A DNA stretch of 64,000 nt, taken from the NCBI GenBank assembly GCA_003024785.1, contig PUQB01000785.1, forward strand, positions 34,041-98,040. The letters are read 5' to 3'. The stretch is from Selaginella tamariscina (lineage: Eukaryota > Streptophyta > Lycopodiopsida > Selaginellales > Selaginellaceae). How positions within the stretch are numbered: the stretch's first letter is position 1; each line of letters begins with the position of its first letter. Under the pieces are notes generated by a model. That model was given only the letters and a program-made list of their open reading frames with translations, made no database searches and was not told where the DNA came from. The position numbers and the translations under genes are program-made. Shown in pieces: positions 1 to 10,212 of this stretch.

Positions 1-945
1 CTTTGTGAAGTACCGGGCACCAGAAAGACGTTCGAGCATGTCGGAGACGAGCGGGAGAGGATACTTGTTTGGAATGGTGACCTTATTCAGATCTCGGTAG
101 TCCACCACGAGCCGGAGACTTCCATCCTTCTTGGAAACAAAGAATACTGGAGCACCAGCCGGTGATCGCGAATGACGGATAAATCCGGTGACAAGATTCT
201 CCTCAATGTATTTCCTCAATGTCTCCAACTCTGTTGGTGAGAGACCGTAAATGGGACCGGAGGACGGCTGCTTACCCTCAACGAGATCGATAGGACAGTC
301 GTACTCACGGTGCGGTGGCAAGGCAGAAGCTTTCTTTTTGTCGAAGACGTCTGCGAAATCGGCATACTGCTTTGGTAAGGCAGGAGGAACAGAAACATCC
401 TTAGCAGAGCAGGGATAGACTTTGATCGCGAACACGGATGCTGGGTCATGTCGGCTATCTTTCTTGAACTGCTTCAAGGTGATATGCGAGACTCGAAGTG
501 GAGGAGGAACTGGAACAGGATCGGAATCAAAGAGTGTGGCTGGAGTTGAAACAGCTGGGAAACTGTTCATGAAACGTTCTCTCCAACCAGGATCCACCAA
601 CTCGATCCACGGCAAACCAAGGATAATCGTAGAGTCTGGAATAGAAACAACACTGAAGGAGATGTTGCACACAGCACCGCAAGCAACGACCTCAACGAAC
701 TCCGTGTCATTTATTACCGCTCCAGATTTGATATCTCGTCCATCAACGACCCGTACAGAACCAGGAGTCTTCAAAGGATGTAGACGGATCCCGTGCTTGA
801 CAGCAAAATTCTTGTCGATGAAATTTGCGTTCGCTCCGCTATCCACCAAAGCTTTACCAGAGAACTCCACCTCTGGTGTCTTCAGCTGCACCGGAACATG
901 GAACGGCTTGCACACCTTCGTGGATGGAATGGATCCAAGATGAGG
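1..945 (-). pseudogene. Ty3/gypsy protease-reverse transcriptase region, cut by window edge
   Basis: Reading the minus strand, one open frame runs from about 945 off the left edge. It begins with an aspartic protease: an active-site stretch reading [12 protein letters not shown] near 850, and the flap/ILGLPW-type segment near 615. It continues through a linker into the start of the reverse transcriptase, with the gypsy signatures [17 protein letters not shown] (about 225) and [20 protein letters not shown] (about 100). This order (PR before RT) and these motifs are standard for Ty3/gypsy pol. The catalytic YxDD, RNase H and integrase would lie beyond the window. The frame is open here, but the upstream gag is frameshifted, so the element is probably not autonomous. 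Confidence 0.85.
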
Positions 946-1913
946 AAGGGAAGATGTTATGAGTGAAGAGCCTTGAGGAACATGAGTTGTTCCACGGCAA
1001 TCCAGCCGGACGGCTCCTATTCGGGCTGGATCTTCTCGTTTCCCACAGCACAGCAAGGGCCACTTCACGAGCTTGTTTTGGACGTCGATGACAATTCTCC
1101 AACTTGTGGTACGGGTCCCCACAGTACAAACAAAGCTTGTACTGAATCCGCTTCTGACGTTCGGTTGGCAAAAGCTTGCCTCGGCGTGATCGCCCTAATT
1201 CCATCGGGGATGGTTCTACTGAGGAAGATGATGAATCAGCAGATGAGGGAACAGGGACTGCAGAAATGGAAGAAGACGGCACCAAGAAGAAAGAAGGATG
1301 CCGACGTTCTTGTTCCGCTCGATCAACCGGTTGTCACAACGAATTGCCAACTCGATCATGCTGGTGAGGGTTTCCGGAACCGCAAAATTCAGCAACATGT
1401 CTTTGACCTCGTCCTGCAACCCCGACCGAAAACCTCCTTGAGAGCACGATCTCCCCATGTGACATCACAAGCAAGAAGTTGAAACTTCGATGCGTACTCT
1501 GCTACCGACATACCCCCTTGGTGAAGCTGACGGAGTTTGGTGATGGCAGCACTCTCACGATCCACGTCACTGAACATCGCCGTGAACCGTTCCACAAACT
1601 CGTCAAAATTCCCAAGGATCGGATCATTGTTCTCCAGCAAGGCTGAGAACCATGAAAGAGCAGAACCAGAAAGCAGCGACCCGATCAATCCAACCTTAAT
1701 GGGTTCTGTGCTGTAGCGCCTCGGCTGCATCACGATCCATAGACAAACTTGATTGAGTAAACCTCGGAACTTTGATCGGGTACCATCAAGCTTTTCGGGC
1801 ATGCTGATCTTTGGCTCTGGCAAGACATGTGTTAACCAAAAGGTCTCAGGTTCAAGTCCCGTGAAAGGCAAAAAATAACCCATGATCCTTACAAATTCTT
1901 CATGAGCTTGCAA
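860..1913 (-). pseudogene. Ty3/gypsy gag with CCHC zinc knuckle, frameshifted
   Basis: This is the gag part of the same minus-strand gypsy element. The N-terminal half (1913 to about 1395) resembles Retrotrans_gag capsid domains, with PMPEKLDG-like start, a hydrophobic SALSWFSALL helix and a VAEYASKFQLLA segment. The frame changes near 1390-1450 into LQDEVKDMLLNF. It changes again near 1285 into the nucleocapsid part, where [14 protein letters not shown] is a perfect CX2CX4HX4C knuckle. A further shift near 1010-1090 is needed to enter the protease frame. At least three frame breaks make this a pseudogene. The segment near 1826-1865 that opens this reading frame is tRNA-like and may not be original gag. 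Confidence 0.8.
1826..1865 (+). other. tRNA-Asn-like 3' half remnant
   Basis: The plus strand reads TGTTAACCAAAAGGTCTC and then GGTTCAAGTCCC. This resembles the anticodon loop (GTT), variable loop and T-arm of plant tRNA-Asn; GGTTCAAGTCCC fits the internal B-box consensus. The T-stem pairs only partly and no acceptor stem or convincing D-arm is visible, so this is not a functional tRNA. It lies where the gag frame begins. It could be a tRNA-derived SINE remnant or an unusually long relic of a primer-binding site. Confidence 0.35.
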
Positions 1914-1923
1914 AGCGTCACTC

Positions 1924-2315
1924 CTAGCCGAACATCAGTGGGTATAGCCTTCCTCCACCTCGTGTTCTTCTTTGAAATCCCGCTCTCAGCACCCGAGTAA
2001 GGAACTTAAACGTTGGCTTCCTCATCCGTAGTTGCTTCTTCCATTCTCTGGATCGTAGTACTGGAGCATGAACTCCTCCCACCAACTCTTGTTCCTCGGT
2101 TTGACCCACCAAATGCCGCAGTGCCGATTGAACGCTACTGCAATCTCGAATCTCCACTCCTCATCAACTAGAAACTTGAAAAAATCACAAGACATCCTAT
2201 CATCTAATAACAATCGTTTCGCTCCTTCTAAAACAACTAAAAGTGCTTGGCCGATGAGGCACCATGCTTTATTGTTGGGCTCAAGCTCAGGCTCAAACAT
2301 CCTCCAATCCATCCC
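1924..2315 (-). pseudogene. PIF/Harbinger transposase N-terminal fragment
   Basis: Minus-strand reading from about 2312 gives an acidic N-terminus followed by WWVKPRNKSWWEEFM. After a frame change near 2050 it gives EWKKQLRMRKPTFKFLTRVL. This pair of motifs is typical of the N-terminal part of plant HARBI1/PIF-type transposases, ahead of the DDE nuclease domain. The DDE part is missing because the sequence stops where the gypsy gag begins at about 1913. The Myb/SANT-like gene directly upstream on the same strand supports the call, since Harbinger elements normally carry that second gene. The fragment is truncated and frameshifted. Confidence 0.6.
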
Positions 2316-3894
2316 CTCGACCCTCTGTTTCCCACAAATTAAAAAAAAAATTCAAATAAAAAAATGTGTAGTATACCTCCGTGGGGAATCCCTCCATCCC
2401 CTGGCGCGGGATTTCCATCATCGGGACCTCCTCCAGCTCGGGCATGTCCTCCTGTTTCATCAGAGTTTTAAAAAAAAATAAACAAAAAAAAAGTGAACAA
2501 ACCTCCACATCTAAGTTCTCTGATGTCGAGGCTGTGGGATCTCCATCTTGGGTTAAACCCCTGGCCCTCGGCTTCCCTCGCCGAAGATAAAACCCGACCC
2601 TCGATTTCCCTCGCTAGGCGCTCGACTTCCCTCTCTAGGGAAAAACCCCGCATCTCAGGTTGCATCGGTGGGGTTAAACCCCAGCCCTCGGCTTCCCTCC
2701 CTGGGATAAAACCCAGGTTGAAAGCCCCAGGATGGAAGCCTGCTGTGTTTTAAATTTTTTAAAAGTATAGACTTAAAAAAAAATACAAAACTCACCTCCA
2801 TCTCGTGGCCCCTCTCCCTGATTTGGAGCCTCTCCTCGGGCGCCCCAGTAGTAACTTGGTGGAGCAAAACCTGAAAAAACCCGAGAAGCTGTTGAGTGAA
2901 AAAAAATAAATAAATAAAGCAAAGGAAAAACAATATGCAAACAAAAAATCATAAAATCTCACGTCTCTCAAGATCTGCTTTTAGGTAGCTGGCCACAGAG
3001 TTGGAGAGGTTCACTATTGCCATCACATAATCCCTCCCACACGCCGCTTTCTCTTGCTCCACATCAAGGAAGTCACATTGCAGCTCAATGCGATGATTCA
3101 TAATTGTGTTTCCTTCTCGAATAACACTAGTCACCGATTGGTCGCTCCGCCTCTTCTTCTTTCGAATCCCAGTTGAACCATGAGCTATTTCTGCTCCAGA
3201 ATCATCCTCGTTGTCACTCTTTGTAGCAGTAGCTGCAGTTGCAACAATCGTTGCAGCTTCAATGTTTGCCTCACTGTTGGCAATGTTTGGAGGTTGAGTT
3301 GAAGCTCGAGCCCCGAGGAAACCATGCAAAACGTTGTACAACTTGTCCTCAAACTTTGCACCAGCGAGCTTCCTCCTCTGAGTATCTGTCATGGAGAAGT
3401 AGCTCTGTGCCCCAATCTTGAGCTGGTTCTCCTGAACCTTCTTGTAGTAACCCAGAATGTTGAGCCATCTCCTCCGACATGCATCAGCATCACAATCAAT
3501 CCCCTGCTCCTTAAGCTTCTCAAAAATCACCTCCCATCATGCATCAGATGTCAATCCTTGATCGCGACCTGTAGACTCTTGTTGATTGATGATATCTTGT
3601 CCTTTCAATTGTGCCAGCGCCAATGATTCATCTACCGTCCAGTTTTCCCCCCTGTTTTTATCCTTCACCCCGCCCCTCGCAGCACCTCGAACAACCTTAG
3701 AGTTGTCCTACACTCAAATGCAGCTAAAAAACTAGAAAGGAGAAGAAGAAGCTTACCGATGGATTTGGCGGGGACGGATTTGCCACAGGAGTATTTGGTG
3801 CTGGTGGATTTTCCATGGGTGTGGGTGCCGGATTTTCCATGGCTGAATTTGCTACACCTGCAACGTGCCGTCGAGCCGCAACTCCTCGTGCCAT
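2316..3894 (-). pseudogene. Myb/SANT-like (trihelix) protein of a Harbinger element, broken
   Basis: The likely start is the ATG at 3894 (MARGVAARRHVAG), followed by a Pro/Asn-rich stretch. A short GT-AG intron lies at about 3700-3750. Then comes a SANT/trihelix domain: NWTVDESLALAQLKGQDI, then WEVIFEKL and CRRRWLNILGYYKK. A TGA codon immediately before WEVIFEKL interrupts the domain near 3535. Downstream are an acidic region, a basic RKKKRR cluster (about 3170) and helical C-terminal sequence. Possible extra exons with about 50-bp introns continue to about 2320 (EREVERLAREIEGR-type coiled coil). In Harbinger transposons such a Myb-like protein binds the element ends and helps import the transposase. 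Exon joins below 2950 are uncertain. Confidence 0.55.
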
Positions 3895-5575
3895 GAACCC
3901 TAGAGAATCTTTACCAAAATATTTTTTTGTGTACTTCGCAAATTTTATGTACTCAGGAAGAGGTTGTTTAAGATTATAATGGGGGAACATAAATTTGTGT
4001 TAAGTAGTACATAAATTTGTGCGGATTAAAATGGTTTTAACGTTTAATAAATAAATTTAAGTACTAGTTTTAAGTTTATGTACTAAATGCAGATCAAAAA
4101 ATTTGCTAAATAATACATAAATTTATGTTTGTGTATTATGTGCGGATCGGCCACTTTATCGTTCTTAAAATCATGTATGGATCTTGTTGAATATCTCATA
4201 GAAGTGCTATAGAACCACAAGACATGGACTTTGCAAGTTCTTATTCTTAAGTAAAGCATGTCTGCTTGAATATGTAAACAAAAGCCAGTAGATTAGGAAA
4301 AATACATACTGCATATAGTGAAATTAAATAAAGAGGAAGAAATACCATGACTAATATATTATAAAATAGTGATTTTCTCACCGGTATCATGTGGTCCATT
4401 TCTAAAAACCTAATCCCATGCATGATCCGACGGCTGTGCTAACGTCGAGCAAGATCTAATGGATTAAAGAAACGGCAGTTGTGATCTATAAGTTTTACAT
4501 TAACATTTTCATTTATAATGTCTAATAACATGGTTGATGAGACTGACAATTTAATACCATGTGAAGATTTATCTTCAAAACTAATAACTTCAATAAGTGA
4601 ACATTGCAAAGTGGTTTTCTAATTTCAAGCCTTTCACGGAAAAAGATACAGTAACTAATGAAATATGTTCCATAGGTTTGGAGGATTTTCATAAGTCAGG
4701 GATGATAGCGTTGCTGCCTATGATTGTGTAGATGAATGACTAAAAAATCATTTTACGTGGCCATAAGGAAGGATAAGGAAGTCTACTTAGTTTTTTATTA
4801 TCCAAGTCAATTAGTACTACATAAACTAATACATTGGATTTTTTCAGTTGCTATATAAGAAACTACACCATACGATTGTTTAATCCACCAATCCATAATG
4901 TTTATAACACAATTTTGTTGTTTTAAATGAGAATTATGTTGGAAAACCACATTTCTATTATAGCGATTGATAAGACCGAAAGAAAAATCACATTTATATA
5001 TCCTACAGTGTCTTAAGTTGAATTTAAATTCCTTCTTGTAAAAATAGGTTAATGTTTTAATAAAGTTTGAAAAACAATTTACATATTCTTAAGTCTTACA
5101 ATAACTGTAAACAAATTTATAATATATAGTTTTTACTTTAATAATATAACCTATTATATATATTAGATTAAGGTAAAACTTAAATTAAATTGAACATATT
5201 ATATATTACGGATAATATATGAATAATAATAAATTCACCACGGCATTCATAATAATTTTAAGTTTTAAATATAAGTTTATAAGTTTTACAAGAAAATAAA
5301 AAAATCCCACTACATTTTAATTTTAAATTCGTAATATATTTTTAATATATATTCAAAAACACAAAACTAATTTTAAAATTAATATGTACTAATGTATATT
5401 AATGAATATAATATATTATATATAGATTAAAAAATATAAATAAAAACCATATAGTTTATAAATAAAAAAATATAATTTTAAAAAATAAATTAAAATTGCA
5501 AGTGAAATATAATCCACATGATTTGAATATTTATAGTTAAGTCCTTAAAAAATAGTCCCATATATAAGAAATTAA
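3895..5575. other. AT-rich stretch without recognisable gene
   Basis: No coding potential is visible. The part from about 4370 to 4510 is a diverged, inverted copy of a repeat seen upstream of the RING-H2 genes. Its reverse complement contains GCACAGCCGTCGGATCATG, comparable to the plus-strand repeat near 10620. From about 4960 to 5560 the sequence is extremely A+T rich. Confidence 0.6.
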
Positions 5576-5785
5576 ATGCCAAGATATGGTGTGCTAAGTG
5601 AAAATCCTGGACATAATGTGGATGAATGTACAAAATTGCCAAAATGTCAAATATGTAATAAAGAAGAACATTTGAGAAAGGACTGTAAGTATTTTCTTAA
5701 TCAGAATGTGGCACGTGTGGAGAGAGAAAGGAGGAATGAAAGGAGAAAGGAAGGTCGGTATGACATGCTGCTTCCGATAAGATAA
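5576..5785 (+). CDS. Small CCHC zinc-knuckle ORF, probable retroelement fragment
   Basis: This 69-residue ORF contains one perfect zinc knuckle, CQICNKEEHLRKDC (CX2CX4HX4C, about residues 24-37). Before it is the back half of a second knuckle (GHNVDEC) whose first two cysteines are absent. A strongly basic tail, RVERERRNERRKEGR, follows. Tandem CCHC knuckles with a basic tail are typical of retrotransposon nucleocapsid proteins and of plant DUF4283/zinc-knuckle proteins derived from them. The ORF is probably a relic, because the first finger is incomplete and no capsid or protease region is adjacent. The ATG at 5576 is only the first in frame and has no other support. Confidence 0.4.
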   Translation: MPRYGVLSENPGHNVDECTKLPKCQICNKEEHLRKDCKYFLNQNVARVERERRNERRKEGRYDMLLPIR

Positions 5786-5845
5786 CCTCATGGTAATACA
5801 TTCTCAAAGCTGTCTAGGAAGTTGTCAGCAAATGAACATCATGGT

Positions 5846-6188
5846 TCGGCCTACTTCAATCCTACTACAAATTCCCAAGCATTGTCATCTCTCAACTCAG
5901 TTGCAAGTCTTAGTCAAGCTATCAGAGTGTTATTGCAGCTCTCCAAAGCCAAGTTATCGACTATGTGTTGACTGACTACGGCAACCGAGCTTCTAACTTG
6001 GTGTTAGCCGATGTTGATAGCTGGTATCGCTTCTATCCAAGTATCAACGGAATATTCTTTGATGAGGTTAACAACACCAACGGGAAGCAACCTTACTACC
6101 AAACAACTATGTGAAGTCCAAGAACTCGAATGCTCTAGTAGTTAATAATCATGGAACTTCAACTTTGGAGATGTACCACTTCTGCTAA
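5846..6188 (+). pseudogene. Spherulin-4-like domain pseudogene
   Basis: Three short frames line up to resemble the spherulation-specific family 4 (spherulin-4, a TIM-barrel-like domain). The first gives AYFNPTTNSQALSSL, matching the family's strand-1 NP motif. The second (from about 5921) gives VIDYVLTDYGNR and then WYRFYPSINGIFFDEV, the most conserved part of the family. After a frame change near 6110 the third gives SNALVVNNHGTS, matching the LVVxNPGT strand. Two frameshifts and no start codon make it a pseudogene. Spherulin-4 proteins are known from slime moulds, fungi and some plants; their function is unclear. I rely on recalled family motifs, not a search. Confidence 0.6.
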
Positions 6189-7440
6189 CTATTAGAAACT
6201 ACTGTAATGATTACTAAATAGGTAATTAGTAGAAATATAATCTCAATCGTTGATTAGAGGAATATACTAGCATATATTAGCATATACCTAAAACATGCTT
6301 AGAATATTCACTATATCCCAGATTTTCTAAAAAAAATATAAAAGAAAGGCATAATTAGATAACGCTTTTCTTGTTAAGAAATATATAATTATGTAATTGT
6401 TTTTATATATCAGGATTATATATGATCACTACATATCATATTTCATGTTTATATTCTTTATATACTGCCTCATTTTGGAGATTTATGTGTCATCCCCATC
6501 TATTGCTCATATTTTGGTGTTGCGAAATGCCAACACATGAATTTATCAAAGGGAGGGCGAAATCCAAATTTAACTTGGTGAGTTGGAGTTTAACTAGGGC
6601 AAAAAATGACAATTAGTCATTTATTTGACTAATTAAGTCCTTAGGTTTCCAATGAAATGCTAAAAATTTACACATTTTTTGTTTTATTGTGGTTTAGTGA
6701 TTTAGGGTATTTTTCATATGAAAGTTTAATTATTTTTTAATTTGTAAAATATTAAATAGTGCAAAAGAAAATAAATGAGCTAGTATGATCTTCACTAGGG
6801 GTGCGATGGATCAGTCTTGCTGGAATCTACGCCCACTAATGGCAGAGATGTGGAGAGATTTGCTCAAGGAAACAACAATTCCGTATGAGATTTCAAGATC
6901 GTTGGCTTAGAAACACAGCTATAACTTTTGTCTTTTGGACAATTCAGCTACAGCGGCGTGAGTAGCTACCATGCCAATATATCCCTATGCAAGTTTAGCA
7001 TGAATGGCAACCCTTGGCCACCCAGCCTACCTTGAATCACCACTACATTCAGTCCACAAGTAAAGTTGGCCTCCACCTCAAAGTTCTCCACATGAACCTG
7101 TGGTTCCAAGTGCATGTATATATTCCAAGGCTAGATGTGGAGCAAAAGCTCAACCATTTGGTTTATCTCTTGTTCCCACTTCCTGCACATATCTGTACAT
7201 GCACTTCGTGCTGCACGCTCGAGCAGCACTTGGGAAAATCTGTATTTGCGGTATATCAATTAGCTGTACAAACCTATTTGCATCAGCAATGGGACTAAAG
7301 AGGTTTCCCCAGATTGACTGCTTCTTTTGTAAAGCCTGTCTTATAATAAAAACCTATAGATAAAGCATCGATGTAGACTTGTTCAGCAACAACCTAGGCA
7401 TAAGTTAATATTTGTAACCCCCAGGAGGCAGGACACTAAA
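6189..7440. other. Intergenic sequence with an unassigned coding-like remnant
   Basis: From 6189 to about 6790 nothing is recognisable. From about 6790 to 7330 base composition is more balanced. Plus-strand frames give fragments such as YSGVSSYHANISLCKF followed by NGNPWP, and further on a Cys-rich stretch (about 7100-7290). This looks like a decayed exon of a secreted, cysteine-containing protein. I cannot assign it to a family, and the frames are broken. Confidence 0.3.
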
Positions 7441-7556
7441 ACAAGCCCAAACCCTGAAACAATCACGGCACTATTTGATAATAATAATAATAGCAACGAT
7501 ATTTCTTGTAATCATCCATACAAACTCATCAGTCTAAGTTACATCAATGGAAGGGG

Positions 7557-7574
7557 AAAAAAAAAAAAAAAAAC
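7557..7574 (+). repeat. Poly(A) run of 18 bases
   Basis: An uninterrupted run of 18 A follows GGAAGGGG. No retroposed gene or target-site duplication could be recognised around it, so it may be a simple repeat rather than a retroposon tail. Confidence 0.7.
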
Positions 7575-8730
7575 CCGTAAATAAGGTCCAGTCACATTCG
7601 GCAGCTCATTGATCGTTTGACTGGAGTGCATTTCTCACTTATTGCTATACGCAGTGGGCCTCTAATGATGCAGGACTTCAGGAGGAGCTCTTTGTATATG
7701 TAGCATGACCAATTTCATGTTTAGTAATTATTAAAATAGTTTAAAATGGTGCTTTGAGTATAGTAAATAAGTATATTCTTTGAATATCTTATAACCAAAA
7801 TAGATAATAGTAATATTTTAAAAGTAGTTTATAATAAGTTAGACCTTGTGATTTAATGATCTAACCTTGTGACCTAATGATCCATTATGAGGAGGAGATG
7901 GGAAGAGTTTCATTGTCTCCAAAGCTTGTTCCAGGTTTTAAACTTTCATTTCCAGTCAGTTTGTTTTGTTATGTGGTTGTGGGAAAGCTTTTAAAACTTA
8001 ATTCTAGCTTGTTCCGAAGGTCAGGCATGCAAACAATTCAGTAAGTTCAAACTGCAACACAATTAGTTCTACTGGGTTCTAACTAGGATTTTAAAATAGA
8101 TAATTAAAGTCACTTTTTGTAGTAAAAAAGACTGAACCACTCATAAGAAATCATTCTCGATACATAAGAATTTTAATTATATCTTAGAAAGATTTGATTC
8201 GAGTAGAAAAAGAAGATTTGTACTCTATTTTCATAATTATCGTACACTTTATAATAAATTTGGATTCGCAAGTATTTTATTTGTTACACCCTGAGGAGTA
8301 AGAAAAGTTTTAAAATATTTTTGAAAAGGAAAAAACAAGTTAATTTCTTAAGTACAATCCATAAAACTATCCTATTAATCTCAAAAAAAGATAAACATCA
8401 CCTTAATGATTGATTTATGGGTTGTCTCCAACATAATTAAAAGTAGTGAAGAAATATATATAAGAAAATTTTTATGAACAAATTCATTTCATATTCAAAG
8501 TCCCTAATAACAATTTTAATCTTTTTTGTAAAGAAGAAGGATGACATACTACATTTGGTGGTGGATTATAATGAGTTTAATAAGATCCCTGTCTGTAACA
8601 TATATAACATATATCCTTTGCCTTAATCTTTAAATAAAGCAGTTCAGAATGAAAAAATACTTCACCAAAATTGATATTTAAAGGGCCTACAATTTGATTC
8701 ACATATAACCTAGTGGTGAATGGAAAATAA
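7575..8730. other. AT-rich intergenic sequence, nothing recognised
   Basis: No ORF, RNA gene or clear repeat structure was seen. The second half may be the heavily decayed front of the gypsy element whose RT relic begins near 8735. Confidence 0.5.
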
Positions 8731-8734
8731 TATT

Positions 8735-9130
8735 TAAAACACATTATGGGCACTTCCAGTATATAATAATGTCATGTGATCTTATCAATACACCAACAAT
8801 CTTTAATACATATTGATGTCTTTAGAGAGTTCTTAAATGATTTTACCATTATTTATCTTGATGACTTTTTAATGTATTTGAAGATATTGGAAGAGTATGA
8901 ATAACATATTCATCTAGTTTTATAAAACTTTATGAATATTATTTTTATATCAAGTTTAAAAAATGTCAATTTTATCATATAAACGTGAAATTCTTGGGAT
9001 ATATCATTTTAAATATGGATTTGTTAAAGATTTCTACTATTCGTGATTAGAAAACTCCTGTAGCTCGTAGAGATGTTCAATATTTTTTTAGAATCATAAA
9101 TTTTTATTATAATTAATTAAAGATTATTTA
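8735..9130 (+). pseudogene. Heavily decayed Ty3/gypsy reverse transcriptase
   Basis: Despite many stops, the plus-strand reading follows the gypsy RT sequence in order: YGHFQYIIMSCDL (normally YGHFEYLVMPFGL), then FYHYLS*LL in place of the catalytic YLDD region. It continues with KKCQFYHINVKFLGYIIL and finally STIRD*KTPVARRDVQYFF (the WPxPxxxxEVQSFLG segment). The preserved order over about 130 residues makes the origin clear. The 3' part (9010-9130) is repeated almost exactly at 31677-31800. Confidence 0.7.
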
Positions 9131-9134
9131 AAGA

Positions 9135-9987
9135 TTATGTTACCACTCACATAATTAACATAACAAGATTGAATACTCACTTAGTCTCCAAAAGTTCAAA
9201 ATTATTTTAATAATTAAAGAAAACATTCATCAAACACCCATCTTTACTTATGTTGATCTAGAGAAATAGTGAAACACACATGCTAGCAAATGGATTTAAA
9301 GTGTGTTTCACTATTGGGTTTGATAGCTTTTGGGTCATATCATAACCAATCTCCTCTATTGGGTTCATACTGATAGTTTTCAGGTTATACAATGGCCTAG
9401 CTAGTTCCCACAATGGGCCTTAGATAAAGGCCGGACTCATAGTAATCACGTTAGAGTACATATGAGCCCAAGGGCCCATTTGAATCCTAACTACGCCACC
9501 CAAGTTCCAACATTATCGCATGTCACAACAAGCGATCCATCATGGAGGGAGAGGACCCACCTTCCACCCATGAACTAGAGCCTCACACTAGGAATAAGTC
9601 CTCAAGCCAATACTCATCCATTATTATCTAGATCTGGGGCCCAATTTAGAAAACTGGCCCCTTCAGTCTTGTGGGACCCCACTCTCCCTATCATGTGCGT
9701 TCATAGCCCCTAGTGTAAAAATACAAAAGCACAAGTAAAAAAAGTGTTTGGGCTAGCACACGGAATAAAGTCTTTACCTTCTCTTTAGATTCTGATTTAT
9801 ATTGATTATTTGTTGTGACTCGTGCCTTATATGAATTTAATTTCACTTCTGTTAGATTTATTTTATCAAAAAAGTTTCAAGTTCATATATTCACACATTT
9901 AAAATAACCACCTTTGAAAATCTGGTTCTCTCTCTGCTTTCTCTCACTAATTTAGTGAGATACTATGAAACTTTAATGGCAAATATT
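9135..9987 (+). repeat. LTR-like repeat, left copy
   Basis: This sequence directly follows the gypsy RT relic. It recurs at 31800-33050 and, more diverged, at about 38270-39900. Shared landmarks are the GGGCCC-rich part, the GAGGGAGAGGACCCACC segment and the polypyrimidine CTCTCTCTGCTTTCTCTC near its end. It stops abruptly at 9989, in the middle of a RING-H2 coding sequence. Plus orientation is suggested by a TATA-type box in the related copy at 39670. It is a probable (partial) LTR of a gypsy family. Confidence 0.55.
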
Positions 9988-9989
9988 TC

Positions 9990-10212
9990 ACTTTGGGAAC
10001 ATTGTAGAATCACTCCTAATGTTCGCACCTAAGACAAGTGAAGATGCCAAGGCTACAGGAACATGCACTGTGTGCTTGAGTGACTTTAATGAGTTTGATA
10101 TGATAAATCTTGCCTTGTGAACATATGTTTTCACAAGGAATGTGTAGGAAAATGGCTTCAAAATCATTACACATGCCCCAATTGTAGGAAGGAGGTTCAA
10201 ATCAATTTTTAA
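9990..10212 (+). pseudogene. RING-H2 copy A, 5'-truncated and frameshifted
   Basis: This copy begins inside the coding region, at codons for FGNIVESLLMFAP, because the LTR-like repeat replaces everything upstream. The first RING cysteines (CTVCLSDFNEFDM) are present. A small deletion after GATATGATAA and an extra T within the HMFHKEC region then break the frame, before the CPNC end. It corresponds to copy C (20149-20370) in unit 2 and cannot encode a RING finger. Confidence 0.8.

Noticed and set aside
422..1482. Plus-strand frames of 143-173 residues over the gypsy region
   Set aside because: Antisense shadows of the gypsy gag and protease frames, without motifs of their own.
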